The notes: generated by a model from the letters alone, not told the origin. A stretch of DNA of 32,720 nt from CAYFIW01 sp964343265 (GCA_964343265.1 CAYFIW010000016.1:1-32720), one strand, 5' to 3'. Shown: positions 15,834 to 25,056, numbered from the stretch's first letter. Program-made: numbers and translations.

Positions 15834-17084
15834 TTATTCTTCAAATGCACCGTAAACGATGCAGGCATTCTGTCCCCCAAAACCAAAGTTATTAGAGAGC
15901 GCTTTAACGACTTTAGCCTTTCTACTTTCGTTTGGTACGTAATCTAGATCACATTCAGGATCGACGTTTTGATAATTTATAGTAGGGTGAATTATTCCGG
16001 TTTCAATAGTTTTTACTACCGCAACTCCCTCCACAGCCCCTGCTCCACCTAGAGCATGTCCAATCATGGATTTTGTAGAGCTAATCGGTACCTTGTAAGC
16101 ATGTTCTCCAAAAAACGATTTTATAGCTTTTGTCTCGGCTTGGTCATTTAGAGGTGTCGAAGTTCCATGAGCGTTTATATAGTCAATCTCATTGATAATG
16201 GTATCGGCATCCTCTAATGCTAATTTCATTGCTCTACGGGCTCCATCTCCATTTTCATCTGGCTGTACAGCGTGAAAAGCATCCGATGACACACCATAAC
16301 CAAGAACCTCTGCCAAAATGTCCGCCCCCCGTGAAATAGCGTGATCCAAATCTTCCAAAACAAGTACTCCTGCTCCTTCAGATGGAACAAAGCCATCCCG
16401 ATCTGCATCAAATGGCCTACTCGCCTCTGTTGGATCACCTTGATATCTACTCAACGCCCTTATTACATGAAATCCACCTAGGCCAAGCCGACTTATTCCT
16501 GCCTCGCATCCTCCACTCAAAATCACATCAGCGGCACCCCTCCTAATAGCCTCGGTTGCCTCACCTATAGCTTGATTTCCCGCCGCACAAGCTGTTATGA
16601 CGGTGTTAGTGTACCCACGAAGACCAAATATCCTACTTATTTGGGCGGCGGCCATGTTTGGAAGAATCATAGGAACGAAAAAAGGGCTCATACGCATTGC
16701 CCCTCTATCAAATAACACTTTCGCATTAGCCTCGGTGGTTGGAAATCCACCATTACCATTACCCATAACCACACCTAAACGAGTGCCATCCTCACTGGAC
16801 AAATTTAATCTTGAGTTCTCTAAAGCCGTTGCTGCTGCTGCGACGGCCATCTGTGCGAATCTAGCAACCCTTCTCATCTCTTTTGGATTAGCATATTGTC
16901 CAGCATCAAAATCATCCACTTCTCCAGCGATGTCTGCAGGAAATTCATCTGTATCGCATAAAGTAATTTTTCCAATTCCTGATTTACCGCCTATTAAACC
17001 AGACCAATACTCTTCCACACTTTTACCTAGCGGTGACATTACTCCCATGCCGGTAATAACTACTCTACGTCTGCTATTTGTCAT
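15834..17084 (-). CDS. fabF: 3-oxoacyl-ACP synthase II (KAS II)
   Basis: A 416-residue condensing enzyme that elongates acyl-ACP with malonyl-ACP. The Cys-His-His triad is complete: C166 in TACAAGNQAIGEA, H306 in INAHGTSTPLND, H343 in SMIGHALGGAGAVEG. The N-terminal RRVVITGMGVMSPLG is the FabF signature, and length matches FabF (about 412). AGGTGG precedes the ATG by three bases. It lies 54 bases after folC on the same strand and about 12 kb from the fabD-acpP operon, whereas many bacteria place fabF next to acpP. Confidence 0.96.
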   Translation of the reverse strand: MTNSRRRVVITGMGVMSPLGKSVEEYWSGLIGGKSGIGKITLCDTDEFPADIAGEVDDFDAGQYANPKEMRRVARFAQMAVAAAATALENSRLNLSSEDGTRLGVVMGNGNGGFPTTEANAKVLFDRGAMRMSPFFVPMILPNMAAAQISRIFGLRGYTNTVITACAAGNQAIGEATEAIRRGAADVILSGGCEAGISRLGLGGFHVIRALSRYQGDPTEASRPFDADRDGFVPSEGAGVLVLEDLDHAISRGADILAEVLGYGVSSDAFHAVQPDENGDGARRAMKLALEDADTIINEIDYINAHGTSTPLNDQAETKAIKSFFGEHAYKVPISSTKSMIGHALGGAGAVEGVAVVKTIETGIIHPTINYQNVDPECDLDYVPNESRKAKVVKALSNNFGFGGQNACIVYGAFEE

Positions 17085-17138
17085 TATTCCACCTTAAAAA
17101 TAATTAAAAGTGCCTTTATTCTTAAAACCATATCAACT

Positions 17139-18527
17139 TCATATGATGTCAGGATATAGTTCCGGTTCTAACATTTTCTTAGATTCAATCACTTCTGCTA
17201 CAACTGACAAAGACCCTGTCGCCAAAATCAAGTCAGAATCACTAGCTATCGACTCCACATAATTAAGTGCTTTACTCACAGTGTTCGCCTGATTCAGGCT
17301 TTCTGTGTCCAGCCTAAGACCCACTTGACGCGCAGAATCACATATCTCCTCCCTAGAAGAAGATTTTGGATGTCTAGACGCAACCGGCAGGAGAACAGGA
17401 TTCAATGGAAGTAATTCCTCAAGTATTTTTTTGCTGTCATGATTCTTCAAAGCACCAAACAATACCCAAATATTACCCTGACATTTCCTCTTCGCTAATA
17501 ATTCAGAAATTGATTCAGTCAGGCGCCTCACAGAGTACGGATTATGCGCGCCATCAACGATCATTAGCTTATTATCATCTTCAATAACTTCCATCCTGCC
17601 CGACCACTTAACATTTGCCACACCTTCTTCCAAGGATGACTTAGTGATTTTAAAACCATTCTCTATTAGCTGTTCAGAAACACAAATTGATGTAAGTAAA
17701 TTCTCAATTTGGTGCTTGCCATAAAGGGGAAAATCAAGACGATACTCATCCAGCATTCCATTAACTAGTATTGATTGACAGTCAATATCTACTGACAGAA
17801 CATCGTACGAATACTGACCTGCTACATTGGTCAATTTAGAATCTTTATTTTCAGAGATTTGATCGAGAACCTTACTTACTTTTTCAGGATATGGCTGAGG
17901 CGAGACTATAACAGGAATTTGAGGCTTTATAATACCTCCTTTTTCAAAAGTTATTTCCTCAATAGTGTCACCTAAAACAGCAGTGTGATCCAAACTTATG
18001 GATGTTATCACCGATAATATTGGCGTCAAAATGTTAGTTGCATCCAACCTGCCCCCCAACCCAGTTTCCACAACTTGAATGTCAATTTTATTTTTATTGA
18101 AAAAGTAAAATGACGCTCCTATCATAAACTCAAACCAAGTCATTTCACCGTACGAACCCTCCCTACCAACCTCCAAAACGTAAGGCCACAATTCTTGTAC
18201 AAGGCATGCAAAAGATTCCTTGGATATAGGTTCCAGGCCCACCCTAATCCTTTCCGTTACTGAGTGGAGATGGGGAGAGGTACAAAGACCTGTTACATAA
18301 CCTGACGAATCCAATATTGACGTCAATAAGGCACAGGTACTACCTTTCCCTTTAGTACCTGCCACGTGTATTGATGGAACATTGTCTTGAGGATTCCCCA
18401 GCAAATTTAATAACAACTTCATTCGTTCCAAATGAAACGTCGAATGGTTGGGATTATTACTTCCTCTTTCAAAATCAGCCAACGACATAGAAAGAGACAA
18501 CGCGTCTTGGTAATTAAGTTTCGACAT
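17139..18527 (-). CDS. folC: Folylpolyglutamate synthase / dihydrofolate synthase
   Basis: A 462-residue Mur-ligase-family enzyme that adds glutamate to dihydropteroate and/or folates. The ATP loop is VAGTKGKGSTCALLTS, the folate/substrate region is VTERIRVG, VVETGLGGRLDATN is the second conserved block, and VDGAHNPYSVRRL is the C-terminal signature. The frame begins at a TTG at 18554; the ATG at 18527 is preferred because family proteins begin close to YQDALSLSMSLADF, but neither start has a clear ribosome binding site. It precedes fabF by 54 bases, so co-transcription is likely. There is no gene in the 192 bases between it and the upstream ATPase. Confidence 0.92.
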   Translation of the reverse strand: MSKLNYQDALSLSMSLADFERGSNNPNHSTFHLERMKLLLNLLGNPQDNVPSIHVAGTKGKGSTCALLTSILDSSGYVTGLCTSPHLHSVTERIRVGLEPISKESFACLVQELWPYVLEVGREGSYGEMTWFEFMIGASFYFFNKNKIDIQVVETGLGGRLDATNILTPILSVITSISLDHTAVLGDTIEEITFEKGGIIKPQIPVIVSPQPYPEKVSKVLDQISENKDSKLTNVAGQYSYDVLSVDIDCQSILVNGMLDEYRLDFPLYGKHQIENLLTSICVSEQLIENGFKITKSSLEEGVANVKWSGRMEVIEDDNKLMIVDGAHNPYSVRRLTESISELLAKRKCQGNIWVLFGALKNHDSKKILEELLPLNPVLLPVASRHPKSSSREEICDSARQVGLRLDTESLNQANTVSKALNYVESIASDSDLILATGSLSVVAEVIESKKMLEPELYPDII

Positions 18528-18719
18528 CGAGGATTTAATTTCTGTGTTTTTCAAAACTAATAGTAAAACTTTGGATTACCAACCAACGGCACATAAATAG
18601 TCACCAGAAATTGAAATGTCACTAATAAATTTAGGAGTGCCCATACTGACCCATGTTTAACCGAAAGTCACTTATTCACTTACGAAGTAGATATTATAAA
18701 TTAAAACTTCTAATTATAT

Positions 18720-20672
18720 CTAAGAACTTGCAACTTCCATTTGAGGAGCCCCGTTTTCAACGACAGAGGAATTATTAGGCTTATTATTCAGTGCTGTAGT
18801 TGGCAACAAACCGTTTATACGTTCCACTAAAGAAGCAATCTTATTCACAGTATCATCAGATATTTCACTACGTAAAACTTCGAAATTTTGCAACAGATAT
18901 GTAGCTGGCCTGTAACGGTCGAATTCTCCCCCAGATATAGCGTGTGCCGAAAAGTAGTCACGAAGCCTTTCCACGATTCTAGGGTTACTCTCAGTTATAG
19001 CTTTCATTGTAACGGGAGTTTCTAGTTCCGATGAATAAGACAGATTTACCAATTTAAGGTAAAAGTTTGGATCAAAAAGATCTTCTATATCCGCATCCCG
19101 TACCCGAGTCACTTCAACCCATTTAACAGAACTCTCTTGAGTGTTGTTGGATTTAGAAGCATTAATCCTTTCAACACGTGCTTTATTTGTCGGTGTTATG
19201 TCCATCATTACAGCCACACTAACGTAGTTATCCCCTAACAGAGAAACGAATGTAGGGAGATTCTCAGCACTTCCCACGGGCACCACTACCCACCTTGGAT
19301 CCATTCTGGGAGAACCTTGTTCAGCTGCAATACCACCAATCGTCTGTAGATAAATCAGATCAGACGCCTCATTAACCATCAGGCAATGAGGTGCCATGAA
19401 CAAAGTCTGCGCCATTTGATAGCCCAGTGCCATCTGCAATGGAAAGACTGTTTCACTGTCGTTCTCCACCGCATCGTGGCTCACGACTGTACCCTTCCCA
19501 TCCATATCCTGAACGGTCCTGACTCGACTAAGCTGCTTTAAATCGACCATGAAGGGAGAGTGAGTTGAATATATCACCTGGCAATGGGGAGCTAACCTCT
19601 CATCCATAAACCTAAGAAAGTCTTTTTGCGCCATAGCATGTAATGCCGTGCCAGGTTCATCCAGCAATATGACAAGATCAGAATCTTCTGTTTCTTCAAG
19701 ATGAGAAAAATAAGACAGAAAAGAGAAAAACCAAACAAATCCCTTTGATCGTTCGTCAAACGACACAGTGACTCTATGCCGTGCATTTTCAATCCTGACA
19801 TGGAGTATTTTACCCTCATTCATAGGAGCTGGATCACGCGGATCAGCTTGAGACAAATCAAATTCTACTTTGAGTTGTCTATTTTGTTGCCAGTACTCAA
19901 AGATCTCATCCGTTATCGTAATCGAAGCAGATTCAAGCTCAACTTTTATGTCCTCATAACTCAAGTCTTCTTCCAGATCTTCTAGACTGACGCCCGACAA
20001 AGTTAGTAGAGACATGAATGTCCTATCAGCATCGTCCAAAGCACCCTCTGTCAACGTGCGAGCCTTTAGATCATTAATTGAGATCTTGCCTCGCATAGTG
20101 CTGTAATTATCGAAATAGACAAATTTAGGCAACCAACGTTCCAAAAAATCACTCTGTATTTTTTCAGATACCGATGACTGAGCTGAATTGAATGAATTCC
20201 CATTTTGTAACGGACTTACTGTGCGAAACGCAGCAGGAGTTGAGTAAGATCCTGAATCACCATCATTGGGAATAGTGTTACTCACTAAAGAATCCGCAAG
20301 ATCTATCTCCCAATATCTTTCATTCTTATAATTTTTCAGAACCTTAACTAGATTAGACTTTAAAACGCCTTCTCCGAAATTAGACTCTATTTCCTTAACT
20401 TCATCATCCGATAATTCAAATTCCATTTGAGCTACAGGAAGCGGAGAATTCTCATGTATCTTTTTGTATTTAATGTAGCCTTTTCTAGGAAAATCCCTGA
20501 TGTTGAATCCATCAGACTCTCCAGATATAGAATTAATCTTCCTCAAGGCTTGGAGAAACGCGGTCTTACCTGACTCATTTTTGCCCACCAGAGCCGTCAC
20601 ATCTTCAAGGGCGACCCACGAAGAATCGTCTATACTCTTATAATTTGTTACCCTGGCACGCTTGATTTTCAT
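18720..20672 (-). CDS. OLD-like AAA ATPase with degenerate Toprim-like C-terminus
   Basis: A 650-residue protein of the AAA_15/OLD type. IKRARVTNYKSI and Walker A GKNESGKT (30-37) open the ATPase; a long insert follows; then an ABC-like signature ERSKGFVWFFSFLS (307-320), Walker B LVILLDEPG (333-341) and the H-loop YSTHSPFMVD (369-377). Beyond it LMVNEASDLIYL (431-442) matches the first Toprim acid motif (E435). VAVMMDITPTNK (487-) fits the DxD motif, but the second Asp is replaced by Thr. DIEDLFDPNFYLK is the usual Toprim end. OLD proteins are nucleases or anti-phage ATPases, so the missing acid suggests a changed or lost nuclease site. GGGAGG lies four bases before the ATG at 20672, preferred over the upstream start at 20708. 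Genes on both sides are ordinary, and no restriction or defence partner is adjacent. Confidence 0.75.
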   Translation of the reverse strand: MKIKRARVTNYKSIDDSSWVALEDVTALVGKNESGKTAFLQALRKINSISGESDGFNIRDFPRKGYIKYKKIHENSPLPVAQMEFELSDDEVKEIESNFGEGVLKSNLVKVLKNYKNERYWEIDLADSLVSNTIPNDGDSGSYSTPAAFRTVSPLQNGNSFNSAQSSVSEKIQSDFLERWLPKFVYFDNYSTMRGKISINDLKARTLTEGALDDADRTFMSLLTLSGVSLEDLEEDLSYEDIKVELESASITITDEIFEYWQQNRQLKVEFDLSQADPRDPAPMNEGKILHVRIENARHRVTVSFDERSKGFVWFFSFLSYFSHLEETEDSDLVILLDEPGTALHAMAQKDFLRFMDERLAPHCQVIYSTHSPFMVDLKQLSRVRTVQDMDGKGTVVSHDAVENDSETVFPLQMALGYQMAQTLFMAPHCLMVNEASDLIYLQTIGGIAAEQGSPRMDPRWVVVPVGSAENLPTFVSLLGDNYVSVAVMMDITPTNKARVERINASKSNNTQESSVKWVEVTRVRDADIEDLFDPNFYLKLVNLSYSSELETPVTMKAITESNPRIVERLRDYFSAHAISGGEFDRYRPATYLLQNFEVLRSEISDDTVNKIASLVERINGLLPTTALNNKPNNSSVVENGAPQMEVASS

Positions 20673-20896
20673 AAGCCCTCCCAATAGAAATATCTTCGGT
20701 ATTTTCACTCATTGCACATTCTGTTTTATCCGAAAAGTTACCGCGATATCACACAGAATTTATGCAACAGGCCTCCATGGGATATAAACAACCCCTACCT
20801 ACACACTGAAGCTAATCAAACCAACACACGTGTCGCAAGGCTTTTTTAGTCCAGAATTAGCCGAATTTAGACTAGTACACTATTGATATTATAGGT

Positions 20897-21751
20897 TTAT
20901 ATTTGACTGTATCCGCTTCCTGGTTTATCGGAATCAACTCCTGTACCTTTACCTTCCGTGATCCAACCAAACTCTTTCAGTATTTGCTGACTGTACGTAA
21001 CTCTTCCTGTAACTTTTTCCATAGGTTCAGAAGCAAGAAGAAGAGCAGCCTTAGCCATTAAATCAGGGCTTTCTCCTTTGGGATCGTCAATGCCAGAGAC
21101 TAAATTGTGAAATACAGTCCCTGGAGTCGGAACTACTTGAGAAGGGGAAACACAGGTAACTGAAATCCCATATTGTTGAACTTCCTGAGCCAATCCCTGT
21201 GAAAACCTTTCCAGTGCGGCTTTTTCAGCTCCATAACATGTCCCTCCTGAAGACACAGGAACATCTGTGTATGGACCTCTACCTGGACCCACAGCGGCTC
21301 CGGAAGAAATATTAACAATACTTCCCGACTGAGATGGAATCATATCTTTAAGGGCCAGCTGACTTAAGATGAAAGGTGCATGAAAATTTACCTCCCACGA
21401 TCTTTTCCAGCGCCTTATCACATAGTCCTTCACGGGTACGAAGTATGTCAAAGCAGCGTTATTGACCAATATATCAACCGAACCGTAAAGGCTGTGAGCT
21501 TCATCAAAAAGCTCTGCACAGTCCTCTTCCAAGGATATATTGACAGCTACAGCCGTAGCCTCTCCACCCTGTTCTTTGATATCGGACACTGTTTTATTTA
21601 GAGAACCTTCAAGAGGATGATCGCCTTCACTCATCGTCCTAGCAGCGCAAATCACGTTAGCGCCTTCTAGAGCAAATAATTTTGCAATATCTGATCCTAT
21701 TCCCCGGCTCGCCCCAGTTACAACAACATTCTTACCATCTAACTTTCCCAT
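20897..21751 (-). CDS. Short-chain dehydrogenase/reductase
   Basis: A 284-residue classical SDR. TGASRGIG binds the nucleotide, CAARTMSEGDHP follows the second strand (the Arg suggests NADP(H)), NNAA is the structural motif, and the catalytic Ser (IVNISSGAAVG), Tyr and Lys (CYGAEKAALE) are present. A short insertion PGRGPYTDVPVSSGGT precedes the Tyr. The C-terminus KEFGWITEGKGTG is longer than in FabG-type SDRs. AGGTTAAT lies directly before the ATG. Its substrate is unknown. It is separated by 224 bases from the OLD-like gene and by 296 bases from divergent manC, so it is probably a single-gene unit. Confidence 0.88.
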   Translation of the reverse strand: MGKLDGKNVVVTGASRGIGSDIAKLFALEGANVICAARTMSEGDHPLEGSLNKTVSDIKEQGGEATAVAVNISLEEDCAELFDEAHSLYGSVDILVNNAALTYFVPVKDYVIRRWKRSWEVNFHAPFILSQLALKDMIPSQSGSIVNISSGAAVGPGRGPYTDVPVSSGGTCYGAEKAALERFSQGLAQEVQQYGISVTCVSPSQVVPTPGTVFHNLVSGIDDPKGESPDLMAKAALLLASEPMEKVTGRVTYSQQILKEFGWITEGKGTGVDSDKPGSGYSQI

Positions 21752-21957
21752 ATTAACCTGCCCTCACTATTAGTTTTTATATACTCTGAATATACCTATA
21801 CCAACGGCCATTTTAGCCTTGGGAGGATAAATCGACAATCAAGGAAACTTAAGACATAGATATTCCATCCTCTCATTTCGAATACATACTTCCGATATAA
21901 TCTTTGAAAAGGGTAATTCCCTTTCTTACTTAACTTGATTTAGGAGTTGAGATAAAC

Positions 21958-21977
21958 ACGTGATTTACAGATCACGT
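21958..21977. repeat. Inverted repeat in the leader region before manC
   Basis: ACGTGAT-TTACAG-ATCACGT is a perfect seven-base inverted repeat, flanked by GAGTT (21944-21948) and AACTC (21988-21992), which could extend it. Upstream, AAAGGG-TAATT-CCCTTT (21908-21924) is a second small palindrome. The elements lie about 70-140 bases before manC, in the 296-base divergent gap from the SDR. They may be an operator or leader structure; no promoter match is convincing, so no start site is claimed. Confidence 0.4.
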
Positions 21978-22047
21978 AAACGATAATTAACTCAAATACA
22001 TTCGCATTTAAGAATTATGAAAAAATCATAAGGAGGCACAGGGCAAT

Positions 22048-23478
22048 ATGCTGTACCCAATCATACTGGCCGGTGGCTCAGGCACAAGATTATGGCCTAT
22101 GTCGAGAGACGAATTCCCAAAACCGTTTCTGAGATTAACTTCAGAAAAATCTATGATCCAAGAAACTATTTTAAGGCTACGCTACACTGACCACGCAGAA
22201 CCCATAGTGGTATGCAATGAAGATCACAGGTTTCTTGTTTTAGATCATTTCGAACAAATTTCTCATAAGCCAGCCAAAATAATCCTCGAACCTGAGGGTA
22301 AAAACACGGCTCCAGCATTAACTTTGGCAGCTCTAGAATGTTTCGCTAGAGATCCGGAGAGTATATTAATTTCATTGCATGCGGATCACAATATTGAAGA
22401 TATCACTAAATTCCACGACGCCATTATTACGGGGGAGGAATTAGCCAGATCCGGAGGTGTGGTTACATTCGGGGTTAAACCAAAAGGTCCAAACACTGGT
22501 TTCGGGTACATAGAAGCAGATCAGACCATGAATCAAAAGTATTGGCCGATCAAAAATTTCATTGAGAAACCAAACACAAGTGACGCCATTGAAATGGTCA
22601 ACTCGGGTAATTATTTATGGAACACAGGGATGTTCATGATGAAAGCGTCAACTTGGCTGAATCAGATCAAATTGTATGCACCAGAAATATTTATGTCCTG
22701 CGAGAAAGCCATGGGGAAAGGCAACCCAGACAACCTTTTCTTTCGACCTGATAGCAAGGCTTTTGAAAAATGTCCCAGCGAGGCAATAGACTACGCAGTA
22801 ATGGAAAAAATGACATCAGACAATGACAACAACATCCCTGGCTGGGTGGTACACATGGATACAAATTGGTCTGATGTCGGCACATGGGCATCTGTCAGGG
22901 AAAATAAAGCTACAGACTCATTTGGAAATGTTACCGAAGGTGACGTCATTGTTAAATCTGTCAAAAATTCAATTTTGATTGGCGAGTCAAGAACCATTGT
23001 GGCGGCGGGAATGAAAGACATCGTAGTTATCGAAACTCAAGATGCAGTGTTAGTCACAAATCTTAAGAACAATGACCTTATGAAGGAAATAGTCAATGAA
23101 GTTGCCGTTAACCATAGCGAAATTCTTAAATCCCATCAATCGGTCCATCGTCCATGGGGTTACTATCAAATCATTCAAACCGGACAAAATTTCCAAGTTA
23201 AGCGACTGTATGTAAAGGCTGGGGCTGCACTCTCACTACAAAAGCATAAACATAGGGCCGAACATTGGGTTGTGGTTCACGGTCAAGCGACAGTGACGAG
23301 AAATAATGAAACTTTTCTCTTGCAGGAAAACGAATCAACTTACATACCTATCGGTGCCACACATAGATTAGAAAATAAATCTGATGAACCTCTAGAGATT
23401 GTTGAAATCCAATGTGGAAAATACCTTGGAGAAGACGACATAATCAGATTTAGTGATAACTACAACAGAATCATTTAG
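22048..23478 (+). CDS. manC: Bifunctional mannose-1-phosphate guanylyltransferase / mannose-6-phosphate isomerase
   Basis: A 476-residue type II ManC/AlgA enzyme. The N-terminal nucleotidyltransferase (about 1-280) opens with LAGGSGTRLWPMSR (7-20) and EFPKPFL; FIEKPNTSDA is the conserved FVEKP site and NYLWNTGMFM follows. A linker domain leads to the cupin (about 355-470) with RPWGYYQII, VKRLYVKAGAALSLQKHKHR with the metal-binding His residues, and HWVVVHGQATVT. It makes mannose-1-phosphate precursors into GDP-mannose for glycans. AAGGAGG lies eleven bases before the ATG. The gene stands alone on the plus strand. A small peptide gene and an SDR follow within 300 bases and may be in the same transcript; no terminator is evident in the 85-base gap. 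Confidence 0.93.
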   Translation: MLYPIILAGGSGTRLWPMSRDEFPKPFLRLTSEKSMIQETILRLRYTDHAEPIVVCNEDHRFLVLDHFEQISHKPAKIILEPEGKNTAPALTLAALECFARDPESILISLHADHNIEDITKFHDAIITGEELARSGGVVTFGVKPKGPNTGFGYIEADQTMNQKYWPIKNFIEKPNTSDAIEMVNSGNYLWNTGMFMMKASTWLNQIKLYAPEIFMSCEKAMGKGNPDNLFFRPDSKAFEKCPSEAIDYAVMEKMTSDNDNNIPGWVVHMDTNWSDVGTWASVRENKATDSFGNVTEGDVIVKSVKNSILIGESRTIVAAGMKDIVVIETQDAVLVTNLKNNDLMKEIVNEVAVNHSEILKSHQSVHRPWGYYQIIQTGQNFQVKRLYVKAGAALSLQKHKHRAEHWVVVHGQATVTRNNETFLLQENESTYIPIGATHRLENKSDEPLEIVEIQCGKYLGEDDIIRFSDNYNRII

Positions 23479-23563
23479 GCGCATGTGAACTTTCGTAAGG
23501 TAAATAGCGACTTGGCTTGATAAAAATGCCTCATAGACTTATAAAAAATCCCAGGACAGAAAA

Positions 23564-23734
23564 TTGAAAGAAATTCCACTTGTTTTTCCAGTAACGTTGA
23601 TCCTGATAATAGCGACCTTAATTTTTTCTAGTGCTTATGCAATTGCAGACGGAGCGACTGGAATTACCGCTGAAAACCAAACAAACCTAGAGTGGCATGA
23701 AAATGCAGCAGTATGGGTATGTCCATTCCACTGA
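23564..23734 (+). CDS. Small exported or membrane-anchored protein (56 residues, TTG start)
   Basis: A previously unlisted frame of 56 codons begins at TTG (23564) with AGGA seven bases upstream and ends TGA at 23732. Two charged residues (KE) are followed by a hydrophobic stretch FPVTLILIIATLIF and then SSAYAIADG, a form that suits either a signal peptide with cleavage near AYA or IA, or a single membrane helix. The remaining 28 or so residues are polar with two Trp and end VWVCPFH; the lone Cys is near the end. No family is recognised. The next gene, an SDR, starts 15 bases later with AGAGG between them, so they are probably co-transcribed. The TTG start and short length make it moderately uncertain. 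Confidence 0.5.
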   Translation: MKEIPLVFPVTLILIIATLIFSSAYAIADGATGITAENQTNLEWHENAAVWVCPFH

Positions 23735-23749
23735 TGAGCAGAGGTATAA

Positions 23750-24499
23750 ATGAACAATCTACATGAACAAGTCGCTATAGTCACTGGAGGAGCCACTGGC
23801 ATTGGGTACGGAATTGCCAAGAGATTGGGAGAAGACGGCGCAAAAATTATAGTGGTTGATAATGATCAAAAGCTCACAGAACAATCGGTAAGCGAACTTG
23901 ATTCCAGGGGAGTAGAATCAGATTTTATTCTGGGTGACGTCAGTAAGGAAAAAACCGCCGAGCAGGCTCTAGCAATGGCAATAAAGTTGTGGGGCCGGGT
24001 AGATATATTGGTCAATAATGCAGGAATAGGCGGACGGAACGGGACTATATGGGAACTTGACGTAAATGAACTTGACAGAGTTTACCAAACAAATCTAAGA
24101 GGAGTTTTCTCTTTCTGCCACGAAATAATCCCTCATATGATAGAAAGAAAATACGGAAGGGTTGTAAACATCGCTTCAGTGGCAGGTAAGGAAGGAAATC
24201 CTCGTATGGTTCCTTACTCAGCCACAAAAGCAGCCGTGATTGGCCTAACGAAAGCTGTGGGTAAAGAGCTAGCAGGAACCAACGTGTTAGTAAATTGTGT
24301 CACCCCGGCAGTAGTACAAACTAAATTGCTTGAAGAATTTACTCCAGAGCAAATCAAATATATGGTTGACAAAATACCTCTTGGTAGGACAGGTGAAATC
24401 CATGAAATAGCTGCCCTTGTATCGTGGCTATCATCAAGTGAGTGCTCCTTCAGCACTGGAGCGGCATTCGATATCAGTGGCGGAAGGTCAACTTATTAG
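23750..24499 (+). CDS. SDR-family oxidoreductase (FabG-like)
   Basis: A 249-residue classical SDR of the FabG/L-fucose-type dehydrogenase group. VAIVTGGATGIGYGIAKRL binds the nucleotide, VVDNDQ with Asp after the second strand points to NAD(H) rather than NADP(H), NNAG is intact, and S-Y-K (VNIASVAG; YSATKAAVIGL) is complete. A C-terminal FSTGAAFDISGG ends the family pattern. AGAGG precedes the ATG by five bases. It is more likely catabolic (sugar or alcohol oxidation) than biosynthetic because no acp or fab gene adjoins it and NAD is inferred. It follows the 56-codon peptide gene by 15 bases and converges on the MOSC gene. Confidence 0.88.
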   Translation: MNNLHEQVAIVTGGATGIGYGIAKRLGEDGAKIIVVDNDQKLTEQSVSELDSRGVESDFILGDVSKEKTAEQALAMAIKLWGRVDILVNNAGIGGRNGTIWELDVNELDRVYQTNLRGVFSFCHEIIPHMIERKYGRVVNIASVAGKEGNPRMVPYSATKAAVIGLTKAVGKELAGTNVLVNCVTPAVVQTKLLEEFTPEQIKYMVDKIPLGRTGEIHEIAALVSWLSSSECSFSTGAAFDISGGRSTY

Positions 24500-24547
24500 T
24501 GTAAATACACATGCGCAAGTAAAAATATAATTATTTCACGCTAATAA
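24493..24547. terminator. Imperfect inverted repeat across the convergent stop codons
   Basis: TTATTAG (24493-24499) and CTAATAA (24541-24547) are exact complements, and the arms continue imperfectly inward (TGTAAATA against TATTTCACG, one mismatch and one gap). The arms contain the TAG of the SDR and the end of the MOSC gene. A hairpin of about 15 pairs around a 24-base loop could end transcription both ways, but no GC-rich core or U-tract is present. Confidence 0.35.
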
Positions 24548-24974
24548 CATCGCCAACAGAAATCAGTCCTCCATTTTCTGCGTATGCCAGCATACCTCGC
24601 CGGCCATCCAATTCATGTTGCAAACCAGATCTTATTTCATCCATACGTGCACATGGCTCACATTCCCCGGTTATCTCCAACACTACATCCTCACCTATAG
24701 ATACCCTATCCCCAGCCTCTAACGAGGCAAAATCCATACCAACGACGGTAATATTTTCGCGAATTATCCCATCATCCAAAGAAAAATCCCCCAATGTCTC
24801 ACGATCCATAAGGAGTATTTGTCGTCTCGATCTTGAGCCATCTTCTTTTAGATGTCTATCACCTTCAATACCTTGTCCCGTTATAACACGCGCCCTATCA
24901 ACTTCTTTCATAGGCTTACGACTTCCGACATTTAATCTCATAGATACAACTGAACCTTCGTTTGCTTGCGACAT
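24531..24974 (-). CDS. MOSC-domain protein
   Basis: A 147-residue MOSC protein, cytoplasmic by appearance. ITGQGIEGDRHLK, QILLMDRETL, IIRENITVVGMD and CEPCARMDEI (with the conserved Cys) are in the right order, followed by GRRGMLAYAENGGLISVGD. MOSC domains handle molybdenum-cofactor-linked sulfur or act as molybdoenzyme accessory units. A stand-alone MOSC protein of this size resembles YiiM/YuaD-type members acting on N-hydroxylated compounds, which is inference. Two ATGs lie near the start. The second (24974) is chosen because AGGAGG stands seven bases before it, while only one base separates it from the first. No molybdenum cofactor gene is nearby. Confidence 0.85.
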   Translation of the reverse strand: MSQANEGSVVSMRLNVGSRKPMKEVDRARVITGQGIEGDRHLKEDGSRSRRQILLMDRETLGDFSLDDGIIRENITVVGMDFASLEAGDRVSIGEDVVLEITGECEPCARMDEIRSGLQHELDGRRGMLAYAENGGLISVGDVISVK

Positions 24975-25056
24975 ATACATCCCTCCTGAAAATAATACAA
25001 AGTCGTATAGGATGACGAAAAATTTTTTATTACCTTATTACAAGTTTATCAGTACA

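Noticed and set aside
20830..20880. Hairpin (TAGTC...GACTA) after the SDR near 20840-20875 as terminator
   Set aside because: Arms are short and interrupted and the tract next to it is on the wrong side for minus-strand termination.
18720..21751. Defence island around the OLD-like ATPase
   Set aside because: Neighbours are folC, fabF and an SDR; no helicase, restriction, toxin or mobile gene is present, so only the single protein is suspect.
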